Assembly: GCA_030765045.1 (NCBI GenBank)
Contig: CM060967.1
Coordinates: 167,424,251 to 167,488,250, forward strand
Direction of reading: 5' to 3'
Length of the DNA stretch: 64,000 bases
Source: Tenodera sinensis
Taxonomy: Eukaryota > Arthropoda > Insecta > Mantodea > Mantidae
The position numbers were made by a program, and so were the translations under genes. The notes under the pieces are model-generated. The model was not told where the DNA came from and searched no databases. It saw nothing but the letters and a program-made list of their open reading frames with translations. Positions within the stretch are counted from its first letter, which is position 1; every line of letters begins with the position of its first letter. Positions 11,070-25,300 of the stretch are shown piece by piece.

Positions 11070-13320
11070 CTATAAATCAAACGAACAAAACAATGAGCAT
11101 TTTTAAGAATACTTTGTACAAAAATCTGATGTGTTGCACTCACATGACCTTCTCTATTTTTGTATTAATCACTCTTACAAGCTCTTATTACTATATCTTC
11201 TTTGTGTTAGTTGAGATAAACGTTTGTACAAATTATCTTATTGCTTACTTCCTTGTAGGTGTAGGAGGAATATTAAAATACAGCAGGCTTTGAGCGATAG
11301 TCAAATTTTGAAAGCTTTGAGATCCTGTTCTCTTTGCACGCTTAAGATATAAAAAAAATGAACAACGATGTTCCGTTTCACAAAAGGTTTAAGTTTTCCG
11401 AAACTCACACAAATAACAAGGAATATCTGCAAAATGGTTCACTCTACAAAAAAATGTATTTAGACAAATTGTGTGTTTTAGTAAGACCTAAATTTTTTGT
11501 ACAGTAAGATTTTGTCTATCTCTTACGGTGTATGAGTTATTCAAAAGCCAACCAGAGTGAACAGGACTAATTAGGCTATAGCCAGAAAATTCAAAATATA
11601 CATTTCATTTGACATACAAATATCTTAAACATATGACATTTTAATCAAAATCGTTAGAGCCATTTTCAATAAAATCAAAATTTTCCAAACATTTTCCATG
11701 TAAAGCGTAGTTTAGGGAGGGGCTATTTTCTTCAAAGTCTTCGTGTCACATTCTTGAAAGACATTAAACTTAAATACCAACTTTGGTTTTTAACTGACTT
11801 TTCATTTTTGAGTTGTGTGTGCGCGCGCACACACACAGACCTTTTTCTAAGAATCCCTTTTTTTTTATTCACGGGGTCTCAAAACATATATTTCCGGTGA
11901 AATCTCGACATCAAATTTTTGGGTGGAATACAATACTTCCTTCTACTTACCAGTAGAGAAAGTAAGAAATAGAGAATTTTGTGAGTAGAGAAAGTCATAT
12001 GAGGGCTCTCAAGTATATATATTTTTTCCATCTTCTCTTTATGCCATTTTGAATTTATAAGCTCATAAAGCAATCTTTCAGATGATTTTTCAAGTATTTT
12101 TGATGCTTAAAATGTTTGCCCTTTGATGAGAGTAGTTCAACATTTGCAGAGGACATTTGGGTGAGGCAAGCATGTATTGGATAGAAAACAGCCAATAATT
12201 TTGTCCTCCCTCTCTTCCCCCACCTCTCTCTCTCTCTCTCTCTCGGAATATGGCTCTTTTACATGCAAATAACCATCATACAATGCCAGAGGTTTTAACT
12301 TCCTTCTGAAGGGAGCCATGGATTTTTTAAAACAACAGAAATCCATTATCCTTCCTGGATTCTAACTTACAATCTCAGGAATTAACTTCATAATAATGGT
12401 AACCATTGCACCAGACAGTACGATAAGCAAGTACTGTAAACCTACATTTAACATCAGTATATTTATTTAGAAGTATATGTTATACCTCTTCTTCAAGCCG
12501 TCTCAGCATTGCTGGACTATTATACTTCTCAGGATCATCATGAAATATCACCATTCCATCCTTTTGATTTATTGTAGCAAAAATGTCACCATCTTCAATC
12601 TGAAATACATGCACACAAAACAAAAATGATTATTGTATTCATCTATCTGTATATCATGTCACAGTGTCATTAAGTATAGGAAATATGAGTTCTAAGCATT
12701 CTAAATTTAATTCTGGCTTCTTAATTACAATTGTTCTATTTTTAATCTTACTGGATGGGACCTACTGCTTGTATGGTAGTAAGCACATATATTATGACCA
12801 CAACCAAATTATGAAACTTGTTCCCTGAAAGAAATTACTAATTAAAGACAGTGTTTCTTAATCTAATCAAGAGAGCACTTCTCTGATCATCCCTTTGAAA
12901 ATTATGTTCATTATTTTGTTATATGCTAAGAAATGTACAATCTTACCCCACATTCACCCAACAGATCTGAGAAAACAGTAATCTAACAAACACTACTTTT
13001 TAATTTATCCATTTATTCCAAATCCTTCTATTCATAATAAATACCTACAGTTTCATTTATAAGGCCAATCAATGGTAACTGATTCTTCTAATACATACAA
13101 ACTGTAGGCAAACTTTGAAAGGAAGAATCAGAACTGAAAAGATTCGATGTGGGGATTTGAGCTACAGATTTTCCACTCTACACATGACTGATCTAACTAC
13201 TGAGCAACCAAGGCAACAACCATGAACGTTAAAACCTATACTATACCTAGTCATAAGTTCTGTCATAGCTATAATGCTATTATATAATTCAATATATAAT
13301 GCCCCACATTTGTTTAAAAA

Positions 13321-13386
<66 letters not shown>

Positions 13387-16300
13387 AACATCCTTGTAGG
13401 TGCTTCACATTTGATGTTTTTTCTGTGCGCTGGTTTAGTTTTGAACCATTCCAGCAGATGGCAGAGCTGCAGTACAGCATCAAAATGGCGTCTACACAAT
13501 ACTCACATTACAAGCAGCGTACTGTTATTGAATTCTTGTGTGCAGCAAAAGAAACCATGGTGAACATTCATAAACGTTGGTTTGCAGTGTATGGCAATGC
13601 TGCAGTTGATAGTACTGTTAGGCGATGGGTAAAGAAAGTTAAAGCCTCAGGAAATGTAGTAACAGAGCTCCATGATCAGCCATGCTCGGGATGTCCTGTC
13701 ACAGCCACTGCTCCAGACATGCGGATGCCATTATTCGTACCAACCGGCGCATCACAACTCAACAATTGGCTCTACAGTTGTCTGTCAGCATTGGAAGTGC
13801 ATCTGCAATGATCTAGGCTCTCGGATGTTTGAAGACTACTCACAATGGGTTTCACGAATGCTCACAAAAGAAGAAATTCAAAACAACCCCTTCTGCCGGA
13901 AAAGTCATGGTGACAGTCTTCTGGGATTGTGATGCTGTCATTCTCGTGGATGTGATACCAAGATGGTCAACCATTAATACAGAGGCATACGTGAAGACCC
14001 TGAATAAACTCAAGAAACATTTTTGACATGTTCAATCTGACAAGAATCCAGCAGAAATCTTACTCCAACATGATGATGCACGCCCACACACAAGTCTGAG
14101 AACCCGGGAACACATCGCCAAATTGGGTTGGACATCATTGCCTCATCCACCCTACAGTCCAGACCTGGCACCCTCGGACTTCCATCTCTTTGGACTACAT
14201 AAAAATTCTTTACGGGGGACACACTTTGAAGATGACAAAAGTGTCATTCACACAGTGACAACATGGCTACGCCTACAGGACAAGAACTTTTACCAGCAGG
14301 GAATACATGCGCTCCCACAATGTTGACGTAAGGCCATAGAATGTGGTGGACACTACGTAGAAAAATGGGACATGGACAAGACATATTGAGGTATGTTGTC
14401 ACCAAATTCTGACTCTTAACAATAAATATGTTCAGAGAAAAAAAATGTGGGACATTATATATTGAACAACCCTCGTATAAACATAGTAGCACAAGTAATG
14501 GCACTATCCAAGACGTTTTCATATCATTTATTAACTATAATATAGTGAATACAAAGAGCAGATAGTTACTCTAAATGCCCTCCTTTGGAGGTCACACAGG
14601 CTTTCAAACAGCATGGCCAATCATCTATAGCAACATGTATGATATTGTGACACTGGGTATGGTGCACAACAAAAGACAGTCGGATTAAACTACTTCACAG
14701 CAAGCTAACAAAGGTGCTCAAGGTCAGGCTGCCTCACATGACTGTGTATCATCAACAATGAGCATGGGACTTAACAAAGGATTGCTGGAACCTTCCAGAG
14801 ACATCTGGTGACAGCATGTTTGTGGAAGTCGAGAAGGGTCCATGTTACGTCATCTTCGTTATATATGGAGGGAAGGAAACAGCAGAGAAGAGTTAGTCAA
14901 TCATTGTGTCAGCGTGTATGTGTGTGTGTGTGCGCACGTTGGAGTTAGTGTATGAGAGGCACAGAAATTGAAAAAAAGACAGTGAAAGGAGTAAGGGCTA
15001 CAAGAAGAGAACAGTTGAGTTATAATATCACGGAAAACTGTAGACTGTGTTAACATCAGTAGAAGAGAACTGTGTTTTTGTGCAAAAGTTTAGAAGAAGA
15101 ATAAATGATAGAGGTAATTGGACTGGATTGGTCACTTTCTCATAATATCTATGTCCAAATTCTGCAGGTTTGCTTCAAATCTCATTTTAAAGCCTCCAAA
15201 TTTCTGTGTCGTGTTGAGCATGCCTTACTCTCGATGATGTCCCACAGTTGATAATGCAATGGATTCAGATCTGGACTTCCCAGTGGCCAATCTTGGTGCT
15301 TTGGAATAGTTTCATTAACTGTTGGACATGTTTAGCCTTATGAGCTGGTGCAGGGTCTTACGATATTATATAACAATGGGTTTTACAACAACACAAGTGC
15401 TTGTTTGCACAAGATCAGCAGGAAGTGATGGTACATACTCCAAACAAAAAGCCCCTCCGTTTCTTCTGAGGTTGAGAATTGCTGGTTTCATTGCTTGAAA
15501 TAGACTGGTCAATATACCAACATGGCATTGCAGTTATTGTGGAGTGAGTGAGTAGAGTTTAAGGGCCCATCGACAGCTAGGTCATTTAGGCCCAGTCACA
15601 AAGTGATGCGGTGAAAAGATGTAAGCTAAAACAAGATTAAAATGTTAAAACAGTTAAACCCTTAAAATGTGACTGCTAAAACAGTAAAAGGTTAAAACAC
15701 TAAAAACAAAACAAATTAGAGTTTGTATTCGAAAGGTGTAAAATCAAATGCCCAGGAATAAAACACAAGTTAAATTTGTTTTGCAAAATAGTTTTTGGCA
15801 ACAAACTGCAGTGCCCTATCTACAGAGACTGGTCGTTGCAGTACAGAACCCAGTCACCTCAGATAATCCTGCAAATGGCCTTGATGTCAACAACAATCAG
15901 GATGGGTATTAAATCCATTGTATTGAAAGTTGGAACTGCAATTTTCATTCCATGCATAACTTGTACATTCCTGTTTTACAATCCACAATGCTGTTCAAAA
16001 GTGCTTGAATTAGATGAGTAAATACAGTATTTGTGATTATCTTGATTTTTAATATCCTTTTATCTTAAAAAACCCACTTTAACACTAGAACCCCAGCGCT
16101 TGCTAGCTACCATTAACTATGGTAGAGGTCATTTTTGACCGTTCGTTTTTTCTTTGCCTTTTCTGTGTACATTTTACAACTTATTTCTTACCAGTTTGAT
16201 ATTATTATTAGGTAACTAGACCCAATATATTATCACTGTGTATGTATAAATTATTGGAAAATTGCCTTTCTAGGGCATACATTCGAATTTTCTATGCTAA

Positions 16301-19300
16301 ATTTTTTCTCTAATAATATTGTGGTAATGGAGAGTTAGGAGAAAAAAAGATTTAATTTAGTAGTATATAAAAAAAGCCCGTATGATGGACATGTATTCTT
16401 TATTTATCTCTATTTTTCAACAGTTGTTGTTAGCTAATGCTGGATTTCTGACAATGAAGTCATTAATCCTCTTGCTCTCCAAAATTTTTCACTGATGATA
16501 TTGAAGAGAGCAATAGCAGCAATAGTAACCGCTTTTTAGAGAGCACCATATTTTTATGTTTTGGCGGTCACATCGCTCTCTCACAACCCCCAGAATGTCT
16601 GGAGGACCACACCTGTCGTTGGTTTACAGGTCTCACCGACCTGACCGGGAGACTTATCAAAATAAATTCACCGACCATATCCTCTGATTACCAATCAGAG
16701 GACGTATTACATGCCATGACAGGTCAGCATGTTAGGGGTTAAGATTTTATAGAGAAATTAGAGAAATGGAGAGGTTGGAAAAATAAAGACTCCCTAGCCC
16801 TCGGAAACCCTAATAGCAGAGTCGGAAGAGAACAAGAGATGACTAAGGTACGGTCAGATAGAAAAGTTACAGTGAGGAGCAAAACACCAGTAAGTGGAAG
16901 TATGTTCTGCTCAGCTTGGGTACCTTGTGGTCGCTATTCACATATCCCCTAGACGGAGACCCCTGAGTCTTAAAATTGGGATGTAGGTTTTTGGAAAGGC
17001 ACATACATAAACTATTACGCAAATTATCGTCGCTGATCTGAGACCTATGCTGATTTTTCAGCAACTTCATTATGCAGAACTCCTACTGACACATGTAAGT
17101 GCTGCCGAACATAGCTACTATTTTCGCAGCATTGTTAATAAGATTTGAAAAGTGTGAATCAAGAAGGCCTATGTAGAATTCTACAGCACTGAGTGTGTTG
17201 CATTTCACTTCTCAACTCAATTAGCTCCATTTGAATTGCTGCATCTTAAATCTCGTTAACTTTTGCTGAAAGGGGCATGTCAAAAATACAAAACATTTTT
17301 TCCATTGTCCGATTGATAATGGAGGAAAGTTAGCCTCTGAAACGCATTCCAGAAAATTATAAATGTAAGTGTTGCTTAGTGTTATTAATTGACTCAACAG
17401 TATGTTTATTCAAATAATAAAAAAAAAAGCTCAATTTCTCAGAAAGGTGGAATATAGTGTAATAGTACAACTAAGAATATTTAGGATTATGAACATGAGA
17501 CCTCAACTTTATGTATAATAGAACAAGTAATATTCCAACACACATCTTTATATTAGTAAAGCTATTACAGTATGACAACTATGTTAGTACTTACACAGAA
17601 AGTTCCTTTCATTGTTATGGACATTCACTTATGCTTTGCATTTTACACACGTAAGAACTTTTCTAACTTCTGCTGTACATTTTCCACATACTGATTTCTT
17701 TAAAGTATGACAGGATTTGCTTGCTTCTCTTAGCTCATCAGCGAGTTGAAGATGAATCCGCAGTGTTCTCGAAACACTATCCAAGCGTTGTAAAAAACAT
17801 GCATCGCCCATCTGCGGGTACCAGCATGAATGGAATATAATCGTGCCATCTGATCAATCACATCCACTCCATATTTAGTCTTGTAAAACTCAACTGTTTC
17901 AGGAAGTTTCTTGGAGGCTGCAGATATTGCACACGAGTGAAGTGTACTCATTATAATTACATTCTTCTGCGGCTTTCCTTGCTAGCTGGTTAGCAAAATA
18001 CCATCGTTTGTTGCCATGAGAATGGTATCATAAAGAGGAGCTCTGGAATTTCTTAGGTGATCAGGAATTTCTCGTCTCGATCAGTTCACAGTTCCTACGA
18101 TACTAGTGCCCGACTCCTTTAGTCTTTTAGCTAGTGATAGTGAAGTAAAGTAGCCTTCAGTGGTGACGTTTCGTCCCTTTTTTAGAAAAGGATTTGTTAG
18201 AGACATCACATGTTCTGGAGCAGATTCGTTCTGAGGCCACTGATTATCCTTCCCCAGGTATGGGATAGCGCTGCAGAGATATGTTGAGTTCACATCTCCA
18301 AGCATCCAGTATTTTATACCAAATTTATCAAGCTTATTGGTCATATATTGAATGAATGGACAGTGACATTTTGTAAGATAAAGTTGTTCATCTACTGTAA
18401 GGAATGCACCTGGTATGTAGCAAGGCTTACAGTTTTCAATAAATTTGTTCCAAATAGGAGTAGTTGAAACCAGCGCAAACCTATCCGTCTTTAGCCTTTC
18501 AGAACGGGATGACCTGACATCAAATCGTAAAAATCTCACCAGTTCCACAAATCTGTCCCTTGCCATGGTATCACAAAATATAGGTGGCCCCCACTTTTTG
18601 AACCATAGTTCAGCTAGTTCAAGGCTTCTGCACCCAAGTGCACCCCGCAAGTAAATTACACTGATGAAAGCGTCCAGCTCATCCAAAGAAACAGTCCATT
18701 TCCATTCATTTTTCTTCTCTCTTGTTTCAATCTCTGTACATGTTTTTTATATGTTGAAGAATTAACTCATCAATGAACAACTTCCAAGCAGATCCATGGC
18801 TGCTGTCCCTTACATGTCTCTTAGCATAATCAGTAGGGCCTCTTTTTTCTTTCACAACATTATGTTGCTTTGTTCTACCAGGATTGTGACCTGGATCAAT
18901 GATCTGCCACTCAGTACCCTAATCTCAACTAAGTGCAGGAAGTTTTTCCTCCTCATGTTGCCTTTTTCTGCCTCTTCTTATTATTGGTTGTGTTGAAGTG
19001 GTTGCGTTACCTGAAGCTGTAGTATTACTAGTAGGCATTCTATTTTCACTTGCCGCTTGTGACGTCAAATTGGATGGAGTTACACAGTGCTGCAAGTTAT
19101 GTTCAAATGATGGTTGTATTGAGCTATGCCCATACCTTCTTACCTCCCTCGCAGTATGAGAATTACAGGGAATGTTACCCTGAACTTGATTTTCTGAAAA
19201 TAAATAAGCAGATAAGTAAATAAAGAAAATATATATTTATATTGTGTACAAAAAAGGAAATGAATAACTACATAAATGCACCTATTAGGAATGCAGTTTC

Positions 19301-22300
19301 ATGTTATGCAATATCTTAAGCAAGCAGAATAAAACTTACCATTCAAATCATCTTCACTGAATGACTCATTTTCTGATTGTTCTGAACCAGCTGGAGGCTG
19401 CTAATCATCTTCACCACTACCACATTCTTCAAACAGATCACTTTCTGATACATCGTCTAGTATATCATGAAATATATCTAGGATTTCATCTGGTTTCAAA
19501 GCACGAGACATCTTGCAGGCACAGATTCACAATGTACACTACTATAATGAACAGTTGGTATGAAGACGGACAAAGCAGATTAGTGACAATGAGAAATCCA
19601 ACGACAGGGCAAGAGAAAGCCTAACAAAATTGTAACGGTCAAAAATGACCGCTCCGGGGTTCATGGTCAAACATGAAGAAACACCCATGTAAATGATGAC
19701 ATGCTAAAAATTATTATGCTATATAAAACTAGAGGTTATATCAGGAAAAGTCATGAAAGGCCAAGCTTCGTTTTAAAAAACCGGTGGAACTAAACTGATT
19801 TAAATATCAAGAATGGTCAAAATGACCGCTACCGGAGTTCTAGTGTTAAATGCTGTAAAAACATAAATATACTCACTTGTGGCTTTTAAAACCTGAACCG
19901 CAGTGGCCCTTACATTTTAATGAAAACTTTCAATCTAATACATCCTAGAGCTTATGAAAGGCATAGCAACTATTTTAGTGTATGTGTTTCACTGATGCAG
20001 TATAATGTTTATAAAAAAACATTAAGCTTGGTCATTACAACATTTCAACATACTAAAAATCTAAAATAAAAACAAACTTAGAGACTAAAAGCTTCATTTA
20101 TCTTAGTAATTGTTGCATTTTCAAGAACTTGCAGCAATTACTGAGATAAATGAAGCTTTTAGTCCATAAGTTTGTTTTTATTTTAGATTCTGTTGCTTCA
20201 CTGTTAACAGCTTCAGTTCTTTCATTGAATTTTCAACATACTATTTATTTTTCTATTGCAAAATTAGTAAAATGGTATATGCAGTTTCCTGTGTTATTCA
20301 GATTAGCTCAAGAATGTAAGGCTTTTTTTTTTGTCAACCAACTTACTGCTAGTGTTTTTAAACACACAAACTGTGTGTGGGCAATATTTGAGAGGTAGAA
20401 TCAAGACTGAAAAATCCTGGCTATGGCACTGAACTTTTCAGTTCTGATTCTATCTCTCAAACATTGCCCACACATGGGTTCTGTGTTTAAAAGCACCAGT
20501 AGTAAGTGGGCTGCCCTAAAAAATAATAATTACGTTCTAAACATTAACTAAACCCGGAACACAAAGTACTTAAGATTGTAAATCACACTTAGGGTACTTA
20601 TAACTAAGCCCCGGATTGTTAGGTTCTAAAATGTTAAAATTAGGTTCTATGTATCAGTGTATTAGGATTTTATAGGATCTTATATGTTGAATTTAGAAAT
20701 TTATGGGATCTTTGGTATATATATAGCCAATCATGCAAATCACTGGGCACTTTGTTTAAAACACTAACTTTAGACTGTAAAAAGTTAAATGAACTAACTT
20801 TAATATGTATTTGAAAGTAATAAATTCAATACACCTACGAATAGTATGGCACTGAAAATCAAACTAATTTCAAGCACTACTGTGCAAAAGTTGAAAAACA
20901 CATAATTTAATTTCCAACACTGCATGTGCAAAAGTAGTGAGTATACTCATTTTGCTTTAATATTATACTTTAAAAACACACAATTAATTTTAAACACTAC
21001 AAATGCAAAAGTTTTCAGTACTCATTTTGCACTCCTAGTATGGCACTGAACAATGAAGTTCTTGGAAAGATTGTCAGGTGTAAACCGCTTCTGTCTTCTG
21101 TTAAAATGCGCTTGAAAGTGGAGAAACTGTGTTCCACTACACAAGAGGTAAGAGGTTCAAAGTTCATCTCGGCTATTTCCTTAGGATTCCAACTCAATGA
21201 TTCTTGCACTTTTTCTCCACAGAGAATGCAGCCAATTGTTGCTACGACCTTGAAATCTGGACTACGCACCAAAACCGCTTCCTACTTCTTTCTTATAGAT
21301 TCTCCACTTGGTTCAGGTACCACTTTGTTTCTTACCTCCTGTCATGGAGAGAGGTGATTCTTCCAATTTTTTTATTACACTTTCAAACTGAAAGCAATTT
21401 GCTTTGATATAGCTGAACTCCTGTACTGCTGCTCCTGAGTGCAATGCTTTCTTGGCAGCTGCATCAAGTTCATTTAATGAATCAATTACCTCTACGTGCT
21501 TGTGTAGTTTTCCGCATAATACATTGCTGCTGATAGCCAAGTACCCCACCATGTCACTACAGGCTGTGGAGGCAGCAGTATCGAAGGACACTTCTCTCTG
21601 AATATCACCACTCGATTTGGTGCTTTCAAGAAAACCTTCTTCACCAAAGAAATTATTTTGTTGACTGTAGGATGCTCTTCCTGAATCTTTTCAGCTACCT
21701 GGTAGAGTCCATGTGCAAGACAAGTGACATGGAGCATACGAGGATGGAAAGCCTTTAGATATTCACCTGCTTTGAACATGTAAGCTGCACCGTCGGTCAC
21801 TAACAATCTCAATTTTTCCTCTCCTTCTGCATCTGGCCATGTGACCTTTAAAGCATCCCTTACTGCAACTGATATTATACAGTGATTGGTTTGTTGAAGT
21901 TCCTTGCATAGGATGACATGGAGCATACTGTGTTTCCCAGAAGTCAGTTTGTCCACAATTATGGCGGCAATATATCTACCACAAGCATCCAGTTAAGTCC
22001 ACACTTAACCAAATGTTGTGGTCAATGATGTCTGCCTTTATATCTTCAATAGCTTTCTCATACAACTGGGGCAATACATTCTTTCTTAAGGTTGATTCAT
22101 CTGGTATTTTAGTGTTGCAAAATTGTTAAAAATAGTTTTTCAATATTGGGTTTTGTAGTATAGCAATTGGTATATTGGCGGCAGTAAAAGCTTCACATAA
22201 ACGCATGTTAAATGAATTAGCTTTGGCTTCTTAGAACTGCCTGGCTTTGAGGTTAAGAAACTCTACTTCTTCTGAGATTCATTCCTAACAGCATTTGCAG

Positions 22301-25300
22301 AACGAGTTGCTTATGGTCGATGTTGCACCAAGTTAAAACATTTTTCTGCTGGCACCAGTAAATTAAATATAAATGAGAAATTAGTCAATTTAAATACCCA
22401 CCACCGGCAAATAAGTATTAAATAATTTTGGACGTGTGATGGAGTCTAGAGAGAGCATACTTTAAGTTGCACTCCAGTATTATTTTAAAAAATAGCAGGG
22501 TAAAGAATTACCAAAACACGAAAAATGCAAGAAATTATTCCTATCTGCTTCTGACATGTGTTATAATAAATAACCTTTCCATCTGCAGAAAAGCTTTTGT
22601 CCATCAGGATCCACTCGTGGAGCAGAGAACTTCTTGATGATTTGCTTTTGGGCATGGTGCAAACGACTGCTATCGTCACCAGTAGCAAGAAGGCTGAATA
22701 TTTTGCCACTGAATTTTAAAAATGTTGTGTTAGAAACTCCCTATAATGGCAGAAGCAATAATGCATGCTATTCAACAGCGCTATTAAAATGTTTGCCTCT
22801 AGTTTTCACCTACTGTTGCAACATATAAACATCACACGTTTTAGAAATGCCACATGTCACTGACCACCACTTTCGACAATAGCTAGAAAATGATAACTGA
22901 AGGCGGCAGATGTTTTAATCAGTTTATTATTGTGGCAGACGGTTTAATTAAAGTTTATTGTTGCAAGGTATTGCACAAGATTTCATAATATAATTATTTA
23001 ATAGTTTCATTATTCGAGTGGTCTCCCTTCATTTTAAAAATACTTTTATATTCATAAAACATTTAAACAGAATTGGGATATATTCTTCACCACTCTGTCC
23101 TCTATGTGATCTGCAAGAGGAAATGGATCGAGACCACCTTCAAATATGCCCGGCCACTTCTAATGCCCCATCCATCAGTGAAAAATATTGGAGAGCAAGA
23201 GGATTAATGACTTCATTGTCAGAAATCCAGCATTAGCTAACAACAACATATTCATAAATCTACTCTTTATTTGCTTAAATAACTGAATTAGGCATTTTTA
23301 GGTTCTATCACAAAAAATAGGTTTTATTAGGTCCTAACATAAAATTAGGTCAATTTAGGCTCCATAAAAGTGAAGTATGTTATTCGTTGGCAACTAAAAC
23401 ATTAAAATAAACCAAAATTTGGAGTGTAGGAGGTCAGGAATAAAATAAGTCAGAACCTAAGAATCCGGGGCTTACTTATAACACATGAAATTCCCTTTAT
23501 GGTCTACTGGTTAAACATGAATTGGTTGGGGAATTTAATGTCATACCGGCAAGTGGCCATGTACCTCAGTGTATAATAAAATATCTTGGCTATCCGGTTG
23601 TTGCCGCGTCAAATTATAAAATGCCGACGTTTCGACCATCTTGTCGTGGTCGTTATCACAGGCAAACTGCGCCGCTATGTAGCAGCTAGTCAACTTATAT
23701 ACTGGCAAACAGGTGAAAGGTGGGTAAATGGTGAGCCCTGATAGGCTGGGCAGTCTCTGCATTGCGGCAGTCCTTCTGCATTGCTACGTCACTGCCATAG
23801 AATCATTACACTGCGGCACTGCCATAGAATCATTACACTGCGGCACTGCCATAGAATCATTACACTGCGGCACAAATGACGTGGTGTTCTTGTGTTTTGT
23901 TCTACCCATGGCCGTAAACCAAAGTTTGTTAATGTGCATGCCACCATTATTATTAAAATTCTTAGGACAACGGGAAATTTCTAAGGCCTCTTTAATTTTT
24001 CTGGGTCGCCATCTGTTTTCACTGGTTACTATCTTGGTCTGATCAAACAGTATTGTGTGTTTGGTTTCGTAAGCATGTAACGCGACCGCCGATTTTTCAA
24101 TATCATTTTGTTTGCACTGACGTATGTGCTCTTGTAATCGTTCTTTCACAGTTCGACCAGTCTCACCAATATATGATTTGCCACAGTTACACGGTATTTC
24201 ATAAACACCGGGTTTGTTAAGTGGTGGAACTTTATCTTTTACGTTAACCAGTAAATCTTGCAGTTTAGTGGGTGCTTTGTATGCCAACTTAATATCCGCT
24301 TGTTTTAATAATTTCCCTATTCGGTCTGTTACTCCTTCTACATATGGGAGTACTGCAAATTTTTGTTTGTCTGATTTTTTCTTCTTTTCCTTGTCTTCCT
24401 GTTTTGATACTGCTGTTTTCCAGGCCCGAAAGATATCCTTCTTTTTGTAACCATTGGCATGTAGGACTTCACACAGATTTTTCTTTTCTTGTTCCAAACT
24501 AGAAGAGTCGCAAACTCTTTTTGCTCGTAAGGCCAAAGTTTTTAAAATTCCCTTTTTGGTTGCGGGGTGGTGATGGGATTCTGCATGAAGATAGAGATTA
24601 GTATGTGTTGTTTTTCTGTATACTGAATGTCCCAAAGTGCCATTTTTTCGTCTAATAACCAGCACATCTAAGAATGGAAGTTCACCATTTTTTTCCAACT
24701 CCATGGTGAATTTTATCTGCGGATGGCTTTTGTTTAGTTGGTCAAAGAACAAGTTCAAACTGTTACGTCCATGTGGCCAAACTACAAATGTGTCATCTAC
24801 GTATCTTATCCACACACTGGGTCCTATTGTGGCATTATCCAAAAACGTTTGCTCAAAGGCTTCCATGAATATGTTGGCTATAACTGGTGAGAGTGGTGAC
24901 CCCATGGCTGCCCCCTTGAGTTTGTTTGAAGAAATCTCCCTTATATTGAAAAAAGGTGGATTTTAAACAGAAAGCAGATAGATCGGCCCACTCCTCTGGA
25001 AGATCGCGTGATCTGAGTTTTTGGCGCACTACTTCCACTGCCTCGTCCACGGGCACCTTTGTGAAGAGGAATGTTACGTCAAAACTGACTAACAAGTCAG
25101 ATTTCTTCAAATGGAGGCGCTGAATTATGTTGATAAATTCAGTGGAGTTTCTTACGTTGGACTTAATGTCCTCGGTTAGAGGTCTTAATTTATCTGCTAG
25201 AAATCGTGCTAGAGAATGCGTAGGGGAATTTATAGCGCTCACTATGGGCCTAAGTGGGATCCCCGGCTTGTGTACTTTCGGGAGACCATACAATCTAGGT

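Larger units (their letters stand above)
13285..14475 (+). mobile_element. mariner element, decayed, with terminal inverted repeats
   Basis: The ends are TTCAATATATAATGCCCCAC (13288) and GTGGGACATTATATATTGAA (14447-14466). Between them lies a broken transposase. The left end is slightly truncated relative to the right, which continues as caaccctcg. Confidence 0.85.
16083..19845 (-). mobile_element. piggyBac transposon, near full length, TTAA flanks
   Basis: TTAA at 16079-16082 and 19846-19849 flank inverted ends CACTAGAACCCC and GGAGTTCTAGTG. The palindrome GGTCATTTTTGACC at 16127-16140 recurs as GGTCAAAAATGACC at 19637-19650 and again near 19815, so the right end carries two subterminal copies. 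A TSE element (16423-16967) is nested in the 3' part. The whole lies in CSN3 intron 6. Confidence 0.92.
20605..23474 (-). mobile_element. hAT transposon with perfect 8-bp target duplication
   Basis: cttataac at 20597-20604 and 23475-23482 flanks inverted ends TAAGCCCCGGATTGTTAGG and CCTAAGAATCCGGGGCTTA. The length is 2870 bases. It is inserted in an S1 SINE and itself contains a LINE 3' end at 23059-23247. It encodes a decayed CGGBP1/BED-type hAT transposase on the minus strand. Confidence 0.95.

Noticed and set aside
13299..13811. ORF of 170 aa beginning with an IYIYIY/ERERER tract
   Set aside because: The first third is microsatellite read-through; only the part from 13485 is mariner transposase.
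14640..15120. Solo LTR inserted in the Tc1 relic
   Set aside because: No TG...CA ends with a 4-6 bp duplication could be fixed; left as unknown insertion.
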